Positions 1 through 8,186 of a stretch of DNA of 64,000 bases are shown in pieces. How positions within the stretch are numbered: position 1 is the first letter of the stretch; each line of letters begins with the position of its first letter. Source of the stretch: Cylindrospermum stagnale PCC 7417 (GTDB lineage Bacteria > Cyanobacteriota > Cyanobacteriia > Cyanobacteriales > Nostocaceae); the NCBI RefSeq assembly GCF_000317535.1, contig NC_019757.1, positions 3,364,501 to 3,428,500 on the forward strand. Reading direction: 5' to 3'. Both the position numbers and the translations under genes were made by a program. Under the pieces are notes generated by a model. It did not search any database. It was given only the letters and a program-made list of their open reading frames with translations, and was not told the DNA's origin.

Positions 1-969
1 GTCAGCACGGGTGAGGACTTGGAGTGCAGAAGAGTAAGCAGCGATCGCCATTTCTAAATTCTCAGCTTTATCACCCCTGATTCTGTATAAGTTAGCAGTC
101 CCCAGATTATTTTGCAGCGTTGCCCAATTTTGGGGAAAGTCAGCGTGGGTGTAAATTTGGAGTGCAGCAGTGTAAGCAGCGATCGCCATTTCTAAATTCT
201 CAGCTTTATCACCCCTGATTCTGTCAGAGTAAGCATTCCCCAGATTATTTTGCAGCGTTGCCCAATCTTGGGGAAAGTCAGCGCGGGTGTAAATTTGGAG
301 TGCATCGATGTAAGCTGCGATCGCCTTTTCTAAATTCTCAGCTTTATCACCCCTAATTCTGTATAAGTAAGCATTCCCCAGATTATTTTGCGTCGCTGCC
401 CAATCTTGGGGAAAGTCAGGGCGAGTGAAAACAGTTAAAGCTATTTCATAGCCACTTATGGCAATTTCCATATTGCTGGCTTTGTTACCCAAGGGAAACT
501 GCTGAATCAGATTACTAAAATTAACAATCAGTCCAGCGATAGATGCTGCTGTCTCTGGTTCCGCTTCTGCTAGGGTATTTGTTGCCCAAAGACGTAATAT
601 TTCGGCAAAAATATCATTTAATTTATCGGTATTCGCTGCTAGCAATGGGTAGACTACTTGCGCGTCACCGTTGTTTTCTGCTGTTGCTTGCAGTACCTCC
701 AGTAATAATTGCCCATAAGCCTGTAAATCTGGTGCTGTCGTCTCTAAATTCAACTCCCCACGGAGTTGAGTTGCCAAATTCCTCAACCAACCAGCGTTAT
801 TTTCATTCCCCTGCTGCGCGAAATACTCTGCTACTGCTTCCAGGGTTGGCAAAAAGCCTGCATCGAGTAAGTCTTGATGCGCTTGTAAAATCCCCGGTTC
901 TTCCACATTAGGGCAACTTAGCAACTCTTTGATTAGCTGGTGATAAGCCTGTTGTCGCTGTTCGTTCAT
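1..969 (-). CDS. TPR-repeat protein, N-terminal part (runs off the left edge)
   Basis: The frame is open for 323 codons from the ATG at 969 to base 1, so the C-terminus is outside the window. The first ~110 residues form a helical N-terminal region beginning MNEQRQQAYHQL. From about residue 185 onward there are tetratricopeptide-like units of exactly 46 residues (138 bp) with a consensus around NNLGNAYLYRIRGDKAENLE. The DNA copies are nearly identical, so this is recent tandem amplification. Such repeats commonly scaffold protein-protein contacts. In Nostoc, proteins with this N-terminus often end in a CHAT protease domain, but that part is not visible here. No clear Shine-Dalgarno sequence precedes the ATG. 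Confidence 0.85.
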   Translation of the reverse strand, partial: MNEQRQQAYHQLIKELLSCPNVEEPGILQAHQDLLDAGFLPTLEAVAEYFAQQGNENNAGWLRNLATQLRGELNLETTAPDLQAYGQLLLEVLQATAENNGDAQVVYPLLAANTDKLNDIFAEILRLWATNTLAEAEPETAASIAGLIVNFSNLIQQFPLGNKASNMEIAISGYEIALTVFTRPDFPQDWAATQNNLGNAYLYRIRGDKAENLEKAIAAYIDALQIYTRADFPQDWATLQNNLGNAYSDRIRGDKAENLEMAIAAYTAALQIYTHADFPQNWATLQNNLGTANLYRIRGDKAENLEMAIAAYSSALQVLTRAD

Positions 970-1509
970 GGGTGGGGGCGGGTGTTAAGTAATACCTCTC
1001 TTAATTATGGAGAATAAACAGGTGTTTTGGGTTGTTGAGGCGGTTATTTCTAGTCCAGAGGCTTGATTTTCTTGCTCGTACAGCGGTTTTGGCTTGTATG
1101 CAATACACTTTGACCTCTCTCCAATCAGGCTACAGTGTACACACAAGTCTTCTAGAGTTGCCTCACACCGTTTTGATCCCCCCAACCCCCCTTAAAAAGG
1201 GGGGCAACAAACTCTTCAAGTCCCCCGAAAGGGGGATTTAGAGGGATCTACGGGGATTTTGGTTTTGCACAGAGATGTGTGTACACGGTAGCCTATGAGG
1301 AGAAAGCCTTTAATCTTACTCCCCTTCCCTCTCCTCTTAGGAGAGGGCTAGGGAGAGGTGGGAAGGGGTTGGGGGTTAGGTCTGTATTCGGGTCATCTCT
1401 CCAAACCTCTCTCCAATGAGGAGAAAGCCTTTAATCCTACTCCCCTTCCCTAGCAGCGAAGGGGTTGGGGGTTAGGTCTGTATTCGGGTAATGAGAACCG
1501 TCATACACC

Positions 1510-1765
1510 AAGTTCCGTGGTTTGAGGTTGGAGTTTCGTGGTTTGAGGTGGAAGTTTCGTGGTTTGAGGTGGAAGTTCCGTGGTTTGAGGTGGAAGTTCC
1601 GTGGTTTGAGGTGGAAGTTCCGTGGTTTGAGGTGGAAGTTTCGTGGTTTGAGGTGGAAGTTTCGTGGTTTGAGGTGGAAGTTTCGTGGTTTGAGGTGGAA
1701 GTTTCGTGGTTTGAGGTGGAAGTTTCGTGGTTTGAGGTTGGGGTTCCGTGGTTTGAACACCAAAT
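1510..1765. repeat. 21-bp tandem repeat, 12 copies
   Basis: The core GTGGTTTGAGGTGGAAGTT recurs every 21 bp from 1517 to 1748 (12 copies), with only T/C changes at two positions and a slightly divergent first and last unit. On the minus strand it would read as seven-residue units LKPRNFH, but there is no ribosome-binding site or non-repeat protein context. It is best read as a minisatellite. Confidence 0.9.
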
Positions 1766-1784
1766 TTTAATTCTTCGCTTCGTT

Positions 1785-1866
1785 GTCATTCCGCCTGGGA
1801 ATCAATTCCCAGTCTTATAGCCGAAGTCATTCCGCCTGGGAATCAATTCCCAGTCTAATAGCTGAA
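1785..1866. repeat. Duplicated palindromic dispersed repeat
   Basis: Two 41-bp direct copies (from 1785 and from 1826) each contain the palindrome TGGGAATCAATTCCCA. They are followed by a second palindrome, GTCCGTTAAAACGGAC, at about 1867-1882. Such modules are dispersed in Nostoc genomes (from memory). No coding role is seen. Confidence 0.75.
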
Positions 1867-2021
1867 GTCCGTTAAAACGGACTGAAATTTTTATTTAGGC
1901 AAATTCAATGGTTTTTGAGCCGGCTTTGGCAGGCTTTGTTCTGGTGGTTCCGCGATTTTAATCGTCTGGTGCAAGATGTGAGTTAAAACGGACTGAACGA
2001 AATTTGTATTCAGTCGTCTTT

Positions 2022-2172
2022 AGAGGATGTTTGAAAAGTTTTTGGTGATGTATTAAGCAGCAGCATATCCCCCTAAATCCCCCTTCCGGGGGACTTTAAG
2101 AAGTTTTACCCCCCTTTTTAAGGGGGGCAAGGGGGGATCTCGATCAATTTTGATCCTTTTCAAACAACCTCT
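2022..2172. mobile_element. MITE-like element, family A, copy 1
   Basis: A 151-bp element with terminal inverted repeats: AGAGGATGTTTGAAAAGT at 2022-2039, and its complement with two mismatches at 2155-2172. The interior has C-tract/G-tract inverted repeats and the segment ATCTCGATCAATTTTGAT near the right end. A second copy with the same ends and the same right-end segment lies at 15406-15676. There is no ORF, so it would need a transposase in trans. Confidence 0.8.
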
Positions 2173-2306
2173 CGGACGAGTTTTGTTATTGGTTCCTGAG
2201 AATTCATTCTTTGGCGGTTATTGGAACTATTTTAATACCTCGCTTCTTTGTCATTCCACTAGATATTTTTGCTAATCTGTAATAGTAAATTAAGTGACAC
2301 AAAAAA

Positions 2307-3581
2307 ATGCTTTTATTCAAACAGCGTCTATTAACATTCAACACAGGAATAAAATGTCTAATTTCTTTAGAGGGTTGTATAGTCAATCTGACAACATTCA
2401 TTCCCCAGAGGGAAGTAGAAGATTTTGAAACTCATAAGTTGAATGACCAGGCTGAGGCTGAAAATCTTTACTTAGCAATTATTAGGAACTATGAATCTAT
2501 TTGTTCTTCCTCTATAGAAGAAATTCCTATAACTCCTCCTATAACAGAAACCCTATTAACACAAAGAATATATCTAGAATTTTCTGACAGTAAATCTCAC
2601 AAGTTTTACGAAGTCGTCGTTAAGGGTACAGAAGTAACCATTAACTATGGTCGAATTGGGGCACAAGGGCAATTTTCTACTAATACCTATTCTACTGTAG
2701 AAAAAGCACGGTTAGCAGCATCTAAAAAAGTTAATGAGAAACTGAAGAAAGGATATGTGCAAACAGTCAAGAATAAACGCAATCTCTTGGAGCATAAAGA
2801 TTTAGATATATCTCAATTCATCCATCCAGCTTGGAAACCTATAGTCAGGGAAGGAGATGATTCGCTACTATCCTCTAAATTTGGGGGTCGTCCTTGGTTG
2901 GCTGAAAATGAATCTTGGCCAACTTGCCCTTGTTGTGGTGAGTCATCTATGCAACTCTTTTTTCAACTTAACTTGAGCGAATTACCAGAACCTGTAAAAA
3001 GCGAATATGGTACTGGATTAATCCAAATGTTTCATTGTCTTCCTGGTGACTGTGAAGGAATCCTGAAACCTGCTCAAGTCTACTATGGTAGAACTGCCTA
3101 TCCCATACCGAATGTGCTGATTCGGATGATTTCAGCAACTTCAGAAGCGGCTATTCCACCTTTACCAATGATTTATGGGGAAAAATATGGAGTTAATTTT
3201 CCTGCTAAAACTATTATTGCTTGGCAAGAAGTGGCAGATTATCCGGAGTTGGAAGACCTTGTAGCCTTGGTTTATGGTTGGGATCAATTGGGAAATGAGA
3301 CGCTAGAAGATGAGGTGATTGAGCGATTGGGTTTTGAGGATCTGGATGATTTTTGCGATTCCATCACACCTCTAGAAGGAGATAAACTAGGGGGTTATCC
3401 AGTATGGGTGCAGGGAATGGAATGTCCTGGCTGTCCCATTTGTCAGGAACCGATGCGTCAGGTTTTTCAACTGGCTTCTCAGGATAATCTACCTTATTCC
3501 TTTGGAGATCTGGGCACTGGACATGTTCTTCAGTGCAAGTCACACCAGCATGAGTTTGCCTTTGTTTGGGCTTGCGGCTAA
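2307..3581 (+). CDS. WGR-domain protein with YwqG/DUF1963-like C-terminal part
   Basis: This 424-residue protein has a WGR domain at about residues 85-160 (motif NYGRIGAQGQ), the nucleic-acid-interacting module found in PARPs and in bacterial metabolic-regulator-like proteins. It is followed by a region resembling the YwqG/DUF1963 family with CPCC (about residue 208), CPGCPIC (about residue 375) and a C-terminal CKSHQHEFAFVWACG, suggesting a metal site. The catalytic role is unknown. The exact start is uncertain because the first ~80 residues are poorly conserved in appearance. It is a single gene followed by a perfect palindrome. Confidence 0.75.
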   Translation: MLLFKQRLLTFNTGIKCLISLEGCIVNLTTFIPQREVEDFETHKLNDQAEAENLYLAIIRNYESICSSSIEEIPITPPITETLLTQRIYLEFSDSKSHKFYEVVVKGTEVTINYGRIGAQGQFSTNTYSTVEKARLAASKKVNEKLKKGYVQTVKNKRNLLEHKDLDISQFIHPAWKPIVREGDDSLLSSKFGGRPWLAENESWPTCPCCGESSMQLFFQLNLSELPEPVKSEYGTGLIQMFHCLPGDCEGILKPAQVYYGRTAYPIPNVLIRMISATSEAAIPPLPMIYGEKYGVNFPAKTIIAWQEVADYPELEDLVALVYGWDQLGNETLEDEVIERLGFEDLDDFCDSITPLEGDKLGGYPVWVQGMECPGCPICQEPMRQVFQLASQDNLPYSFGDLGTGHVLQCKSHQHEFAFVWACG

Positions 3582-3604
3582 TAGACATAGGACTGAAAAA
3601 GAAT

Positions 3605-3632
3605 GTAGAGACGTTCCATGGAACGTCTCTAC
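3605..3632. repeat. 28-bp perfect palindrome
   Basis: A perfect self-complementary sequence centred on CCATGG, with arms GTAGAGACGTTCC. It lies 23 bp after the WGR stop codon. It could act as a transcription terminator hairpin, although no T-run follows. A related hairpin with arms GTAGGGACACAGC lies at 25283-25311, so this is a dispersed repeat family. Confidence 0.75.
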
Positions 3633-3755
3633 AAGGGTTCCTATCCCGAATATTGGTAAAAGGCAGATTAGCCAACACAATCTCCACTATTGTGCTTTAA
3701 TGGAACTCGATTTTCGTTGGTTCCCAAATCTTCCTTTCACACAAAGTTTTAATTG

Positions 3756-5075
3756 ATGCCACTCTCACACACACACAAAATTATCAAAGCAAGCTGGTTT
3801 GTATCCGGCTTTTTAAGTGTTTTTCTCCTTGGTTCTACTGTCAAAGCCGCTACCGTCGCTAATTGGCATTTTGACAGCAATCGCAATCAGTTGAACTTTT
3901 CCACAGATGAAAATGTGCAACCTAAAGTCCAAGTACTTACCAACCCTAGCCGTTTGGTAATTGATTTGCCAGGTGTGAACCTCGGATATCCCCAAGCTAG
4001 TCGCAGAGTTGGGTTAGTAATTAAAGAAGTTGGCATCAGACAGTTTAACGCAGATACCACTCGCATCCAGATTACCTTAGCACCTGGTTACACCTTCGAT
4101 GCTGCACAGGTGAAGCTGCAAAAGGATTCTTCTAACCGTTGGTTTTTGCAGTTACCTAAACCGCTGCAAGTAAGTACCAGTCCACAAATGAGGGTGTTTC
4201 AACCGAATATTTCCCCAGGAAGTAATGGAAAGTTGTTTGCTGGTGTGGTTCCTTTGCATTCACCAATGAAGGCGCTGGAACCGCAGATTAAGGCTTTGAT
4301 GAGTCGGTACAGCTTTCTGCAAACGGGGATGTTCTTTTTGGATCTGGATAATGGGGATTATTTAGATATCGGTGGCGATCGCGTTTTTCCCGCCGCTAGC
4401 ACCATCAAACTGCCGATTCTCCTCGCCTTTTTTCAATCTTTAGACGAGGGTAAAGTCAGCCTCGATAAACAGCTAACCATGCGCGGTGACTTGGTAGCCA
4501 GCGGTTCTGGGGTGATGCAATATGAACGAGTCGGTAAAAAATACACGGCTTTGGAAACCATCACCAAGATGAGTGTGATCAGCGACAATACCGCTACCAA
4601 CATGATTATCGATTACCTGGGTGGCCCGGCGCGACTCAATCAGCGTTTTCGTAGTTGGGGAATGAAAGACACGGTAATTCGTCGTCTTTTAGGTGACTTC
4701 CGGGGAACTAATACCACCAGTCCCCAAGATTTGGCGCGGGCCTTGGCTTTGTTGGTGAATGATAAGCTAGTTTCTAGCCAAAGCAAAGAACAGGCTTTAG
4801 ATATTCTGCGTCAGACGAAAACTCGCACACTGCTTCCCGCCGGTTTGGGGAAAGGTGCGGTTATCGCCCACAAAACTGGCGATATCGGCTTTCTGATTGG
4901 TAATGCTGGTTTTATTACTACGCCTAATGGTAAGCATTATCTAGCAGCTATTTTCGTCAAACGTCCTTATAAAGATGTCAGAGGTAGAGACTTTATTCGC
5001 CAAGTTTCCCAGCTAGTTTACGATTACCTGAGTCAGCCGGTTCCGGTGGCCTCAGTTGATTCACCTAATACGTAA
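3756..5075 (+). CDS. AMIN-domain, class A beta-lactamase-like serine hydrolase
   Basis: About 439 residues from the ATG at 3756 (an in-frame TTG precedes it at 3753). An N-terminal signal peptide (hydrophobic stretch WFVSGFLSVFLLGSTVKA) leads to an AMIN domain at about residues 35-125, which targets proteins to peptidoglycan or the periplasm. The rest is a penicillin-binding/beta-lactamase fold with STIK at ~215, SDN at ~276 and KTG at ~373, the three active-site boxes of class A enzymes. The AMIN fusion suggests a cell-wall-associated role (peptidoglycan-related hydrolase) rather than antibiotic resistance, but either is possible. Confidence 0.85.
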   Translation: MPLSHTHKIIKASWFVSGFLSVFLLGSTVKAATVANWHFDSNRNQLNFSTDENVQPKVQVLTNPSRLVIDLPGVNLGYPQASRRVGLVIKEVGIRQFNADTTRIQITLAPGYTFDAAQVKLQKDSSNRWFLQLPKPLQVSTSPQMRVFQPNISPGSNGKLFAGVVPLHSPMKALEPQIKALMSRYSFLQTGMFFLDLDNGDYLDIGGDRVFPAASTIKLPILLAFFQSLDEGKVSLDKQLTMRGDLVASGSGVMQYERVGKKYTALETITKMSVISDNTATNMIIDYLGGPARLNQRFRSWGMKDTVIRRLLGDFRGTNTTSPQDLARALALLVNDKLVSSQSKEQALDILRQTKTRTLLPAGLGKGAVIAHKTGDIGFLIGNAGFITTPNGKHYLAAIFVKRPYKDVRGRDFIRQVSQLVYDYLSQPVPVASVDSPNT

Positions 5076-5085
5076 TTTATCCCGT

Positions 5086-5108
5086 AGGGCGGGCATCTTG
5101 CCTGCCCT
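5086..5108. terminator. Hairpin between the convergent hydrolase gene and purT
   Basis: The stem AGGGCGGGCA / TGCCTGCCCT (10 bp, one G-T pair) with a TCT loop sits 10 bp after the hydrolase stop and 32 bp before the purT stop. It may serve both genes. There is no strong T-tract, so this is a weak terminator call or a dispersed hairpin. Confidence 0.5.
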
Positions 5109-5139
5109 GAAATTGCCCTTATACGGAATATTTGATTTT

Positions 5140-6321
5140 TTAGACCAATTTGATTTTACCTGCCGCCACCGTCGCTTTTTGCCGCGCTTCTTCTACATCT
5201 GCGCCTTTTGCTAAAGCTACTCCCATGCGGCGATAGGGATGAGCATTCGGTTTACCAAACAGCTTAATATCTACATCTTTTTCTGACAAAGCATCTGCGA
5301 CTCCTGTAAAAGTAACTGCATCGGATTTTTCTGAAGCTAAAATTACGGCGCTGGCTGATGCACCCAACAGTTCTATATGGGGAATGGGTAAGCCTAAAAT
5401 AGCTCGCAGGTGTAGTTCAAATTCGTTGAGATTTTGGGAAATTAACGTTACCATGCCTGTATCGTGGGGTCTGGGAGAGAGTTCTGAGAAAATCACTTCG
5501 TCTTCGGTGATGAAAAACTCTACTCCAAAAATTCCCGCTCCTCCCAAAGCATCGGTGACTTTTTGCGCGATCGCTTGGGCATCTAATATTTTAGCTTCTG
5601 CAATGGCTGCTGGTTGCCAAGATTCTTGATAATCTCCCCTTTCTTGGCGGTGTCCAATGGGGGGACAGAAGATTGTTGGTGCATCCCACTGTTTAATGGT
5701 GAGTAAGGTGATCTCGATGTCAAAGTTAATGAATTCTTCAACGATCACTTTTTGGCTGTCTCCTCGCGAATTAGCGATCGCATAAATCCACGCTTTCTCA
5801 ACCTCACTCTGACTCTGCACCACAGATTGACCTTTACCAGAAGATGACATCACCGGTTTCACAACATTGGGAAACCCGATTTTATCAGAAGCTGTAATCA
5901 ACTCTTCTAGAGTAACTGCATAACCATATTTAGCCGTTCTAATCCCTAATTCTTGACTTGCCAATTCTCTAATTCTATCACGGTTCATTGTGTAGTTAGT
6001 CGCCGCCGCCGTGGGAATAACTGTAATTCCTCGCTGTTCAAACTCCAGCAGCTTCTCAGTTCTAATCGCTTCAATTTCCGGAATAATAAAATCAGGTTGA
6101 TGCTTGCTAACCACAGCTTCTAAATCATCAGCACTAAGCATAGAAATAACTTCATAACAGTCAGCTACCTGCATAGCCGGAGCATTAGCATATCGGTCAA
6201 CCGCTATCACATAATTCCCCAAGCGTTGAGCCGCAATTACAAATTCTTTGCCCAGTTCTCCTGAACCCAGCAGCATTAATTTTTGGGGCAGCTTAAGCGA
6301 ATTTCTCATAATCTTATTCAT
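5140..6321 (-). CDS. purT: Formate-dependent phosphoribosylglycinamide formyltransferase
   Basis: A 393-residue ATP-grasp enzyme that uses formate and ATP to formylate GAR, the third step of purine synthesis and an alternative to folate-dependent PurN. It has an N-terminal nucleotide-binding start (KLMLLGSGELGKE), the ATP-grasp lysine/glycine loop MSSSGKGQSVVQ near residue 160, and the metal-binding stretch FGVEFFITEDEVIFSELSPR near 265-285. The length matches the family (~390). It is a monocistronic minus-strand gene, convergent with the upstream hydrolase gene. Confidence 0.95.
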   Translation of the reverse strand: MNKIMRNSLKLPQKLMLLGSGELGKEFVIAAQRLGNYVIAVDRYANAPAMQVADCYEVISMLSADDLEAVVSKHQPDFIIPEIEAIRTEKLLEFEQRGITVIPTAAATNYTMNRDRIRELASQELGIRTAKYGYAVTLEELITASDKIGFPNVVKPVMSSSGKGQSVVQSQSEVEKAWIYAIANSRGDSQKVIVEEFINFDIEITLLTIKQWDAPTIFCPPIGHRQERGDYQESWQPAAIAEAKILDAQAIAQKVTDALGGAGIFGVEFFITEDEVIFSELSPRPHDTGMVTLISQNLNEFELHLRAILGLPIPHIELLGASASAVILASEKSDAVTFTGVADALSEKDVDIKLFGKPNAHPYRRMGVALAKGADVEEARQKATVAAGKIKLV

Positions 6322-6458
6322 AGCAACCTTAATCCAACAATCTTAATTTACAGCACTTCACAAATGAATAAAGTACACATCTTAAATATTATAAATCCTG
6401 TGGGGTGGGACGAAAAGCCCGCCCTTCTCTACCTTACTCAGATAAAATATGCTGTATT

Positions 6459-6956
6459 TTAAATATCATCATCTGAATAGTTAAACCTAGCCCCCCGTAG
6501 TTGTAAATCTTTACGTTGCAGTTGTGTCAAACCAATCCCTGTACCTAACTGACATCCATCTACTAAAGCATCTAACCAAATAGTCTGATTTAGTGTTGCA
6601 CCGCTTAAATCGGCATTTTTCAAATTGGCTTTGGTAAAATTTACAAATAGAAGGTCAGCATCGACTAAACTGCTATCTTGCAGATTCGCTCCCGATAAAT
6701 TCCCCCGTATCAAGTTTACCCCATCTAAAATTAAGCCAGATAAATCTGCCCCGATCAGATGCGGAAATTTTAGCTGCTTTGGATATTGGAAAAACCGCAT
6801 TACACAAATTATATTTGCTTCATTGAGGTGGATTTTGGTTAAAAAATCATAACGACCTATGCCCAATTGCTGAAGAGCTTCTAAGCGATGTTGGGGACTA
6901 TTTTCTAAAAATTGGATAGCAGTATCGCGCAGGTTTTGAGTTGGGAAATTAGGCAT
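6459..6956 (-). CDS. Pentapeptide-repeat protein
   Basis: A 165-residue protein. Residues ~85-135 contain A(D/N)LXX-type pentapeptide repeats ([21 protein letters not shown], then [20 protein letters not shown]), which fold as a right-handed quadrilateral beta-helix. The N-terminal ~80 residues are non-repetitive and start [16 protein letters not shown]. There is no signal peptide or membrane segment, so it is probably cytoplasmic. The function of such short repeat proteins is generally unknown in cyanobacteria. Confidence 0.85.
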   Translation of the reverse strand: MPNFPTQNLRDTAIQFLENSPQHRLEALQQLGIGRYDFLTKIHLNEANIICVMRFFQYPKQLKFPHLIGADLSGLILDGVNLIRGNLSGANLQDSSLVDADLLFVNFTKANLKNADLSGATLNQTIWLDALVDGCQLGTGIGLTQLQRKDLQLRGARFNYSDDDI

Positions 6957-7273
6957 AATTATTAAATAATTTGCACACTTTTGTCTTGAAAAATTTTAAC
7001 CGCCAATGTCCGCAGATAATTATCTAGAAATCATCGGCATGTCTGGGCGGTTGTAATTGTGCATTGTGATTGATTTAGAGCAACAACAATTTCAATGCCC
7101 ACAAAGACATTTAAGTCAGTCGTGGCATTCTTGTTAGATGAAAAGCTTGGTAAGCTAAAAATCATCTAATTTGCATAATAAAATTAACTAAAACTCTTGT
7201 GGGGTGGGCATCTTGCCCGCCCGATGAATGCAAATTAAATTAGGAACAGCTTAGTTAAGTTGATCACTTGCAA
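6957..7273. other. Intergenic region with dispersed GC-rich repeat
   Basis: No gene is seen. It contains a hairpin-type repeat GGGTGGGCATCTTGCCCGCC near 7202-7222, of the same type as the hairpin at 5086-5108 and similar to sequence near 6397-6425. Confidence 0.6.
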
Positions 7274-7375
7274 TCAAAACTCCTCTTCTTCTTCATAAAA
7301 CCAAACTTCAGCCAAAAGTGATAAGCCAATCAGCCAGATAAAGACCAAAACTGAAAACCAAATCATTCCCATCAT
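7274..7375 (-). CDS. Small single-pass membrane protein, 33 residues
   Basis: The ORF starts at the ATG at 7375 (tandem ATG ATG) and stops at the TGA at 7274. A strong Shine-Dalgarno AAGGAG lies 9 nt upstream (about 7385-7390). The product has a hydrophobic helix (MIWFSVLVFIWLIGLSLLA) followed by EVWFY and a run of five glutamates before a terminal Phe. The pattern of good ribosome-binding site, one membrane span and acidic tail supports a real microprotein. I do not recognise it among known photosystem small subunits. The next genes on this strand are Hsp20 (upstream) and the pentapeptide protein (downstream). Confidence 0.55.
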   Translation of the reverse strand: MMGMIWFSVLVFIWLIGLSLLAEVWFYEEEEEF

Positions 7376-7525
7376 GGCTAATAACTCCTTGATTTCAGCA
7401 AAGAGACACCTTTAAATTTATCAATATTTCAATACAGCGAGAGATACTTGCAACAAAGTGTAAAGTAATAACTTATTTCTCTACATGGCGTAGAAAGCAC
7501 AACGGGGAACCCCCGCAAGCGACTG

Positions 7526-7629
7526 ATACCATTTCTCTTAAACCTTGATATATGTGATTTATCTTAGCCCCCCTGGACAAGGGGGGTTGGGGGGATCTCA
7601 TTTGTTTCAACCTTATGGGGAATTAGTAT
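7526..7629. mobile_element. MITE-like element, family B, copy 1
   Basis: A 104-bp element beginning ATACCATTTCTC and ending with the near-complement GGGAATTAGTAT. The interior has GATTTATCTTAGCCCCCC and a C-tract/G-tract inverted repeat. A 105-bp copy in the opposite orientation lies at 63726-63830, sharing the ends, the CTTAGCCCCCC core and the length. Confidence 0.7.
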
Positions 7630-7662
7630 GACTCACCACTCCGTTTCATAAAGACAATTAAA

Positions 7663-7691
7663 AGCCTGGTTACTATAACAGCAACCAGGCT
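7663..7691 (-). terminator. Rho-independent terminator of the Hsp20 gene
   Basis: A perfect 9-bp stem AGCCTGGTT / AACCAGGCT with an 11-nt loop. Reading on the minus strand it is followed by TTTAATTG. It lies 46 bp beyond the Hsp20 stop codon. Confidence 0.8.
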
Positions 7692-7736
7692 AATATTTAG
7701 CCTACACTAGCGCAATTATTAGCTCATGACAACTAA

Positions 7737-8186
7737 TTAAGCTGTAGGTTGTTCTAAATTAATCTTGACAACCTTGTGCTTTTCTTTTTCAAGTTTGGGC
7801 AGAGTTAAGTTTAAAACTCCATCCTTGTATTCTGCTGTAACTTTAGTATTCTGAATTTGAGCAGGCAAAGGAATCAAGCGTTGGAATTTACCATAGTGAA
7901 ATTCACTCTTGGTAAAACTTTTTTCATTAGTTTTTCTTTCTTGCTTACGCTCACCGCTGACATAAACGGCTTTTTCTGTGACTTGCACATCCAGGTCTTT
8001 AGATTCAATTCCCGGTAGTTCTATTCTTAAATGAATCGCCTCTTCAGTTTCTTGCAACTCAGCCGCAGGAACCCTGACAACATCTCTTTCAACCAATCCA
8101 GATGAAACTTTAGTATCTTCAAACAAGCGGTCAATTTGACGTTGTAAAGTGTTAAATTCTTGCCAAGGGTTGTAACTAACTAACAT
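7737..8186 (-). CDS. hspA: Small heat-shock protein, Hsp20/alpha-crystallin family
   Basis: I choose the ATG at 8186 (MLVSYNPWQEFNTL), giving 149 residues. An AAGGA-like ribosome-binding site precedes it, and the longer frame to 8228 adds a non-conserved tail. The alpha-crystallin domain spans about residues 40-140, with conserved LPGIESKDLDVQV, YGKF and the GVLNLTLPK box. It is an ATP-independent chaperone that holds unfolding proteins and protects membranes during heat or light stress. No CIRCE element was seen upstream. The gene has its own terminator. Confidence 0.92.
   Translation of the reverse strand: MLVSYNPWQEFNTLQRQIDRLFEDTKVSSGLVERDVVRVPAAELQETEEAIHLRIELPGIESKDLDVQVTEKAVYVSGERKQERKTNEKSFTKSEFHYGKFQRLIPLPAQIQNTKVTAEYKDGVLNLTLPKLEKEKHKVVKINLEQPTA

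Larger units (their letters stand above)
970..2306. other. Repeat-rich intergenic region without a credible gene
   Basis: About 1.3 kb between the TPR gene and the WGR gene. It holds G/C-tract inverted repeats (about 1177-1246), two copies of a TCTGTATTCGGGT segment (about 1380 and 1475), a 21-bp tandem array, a duplicated palindromic repeat and a MITE-like element, each listed separately. The frames open across 1437-1820 on both strands exist only because the 21-bp repeat unit is a multiple of three, so I do not call them genes. Confidence 0.75.

Noticed and set aside
1-460. Regularly spaced repeats as a CRISPR array
   Set aside because: The 138-bp periodicity is in frame and encodes 46-residue TPR units; there are no unique spacers.
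1437-1820. Overlapping open frames on both strands across the 21-bp repeats (seven-residue repeat proteins)
   Set aside because: They are open only because the repeat length is a multiple of three. There is no ribosome-binding site and no non-repeat domain.
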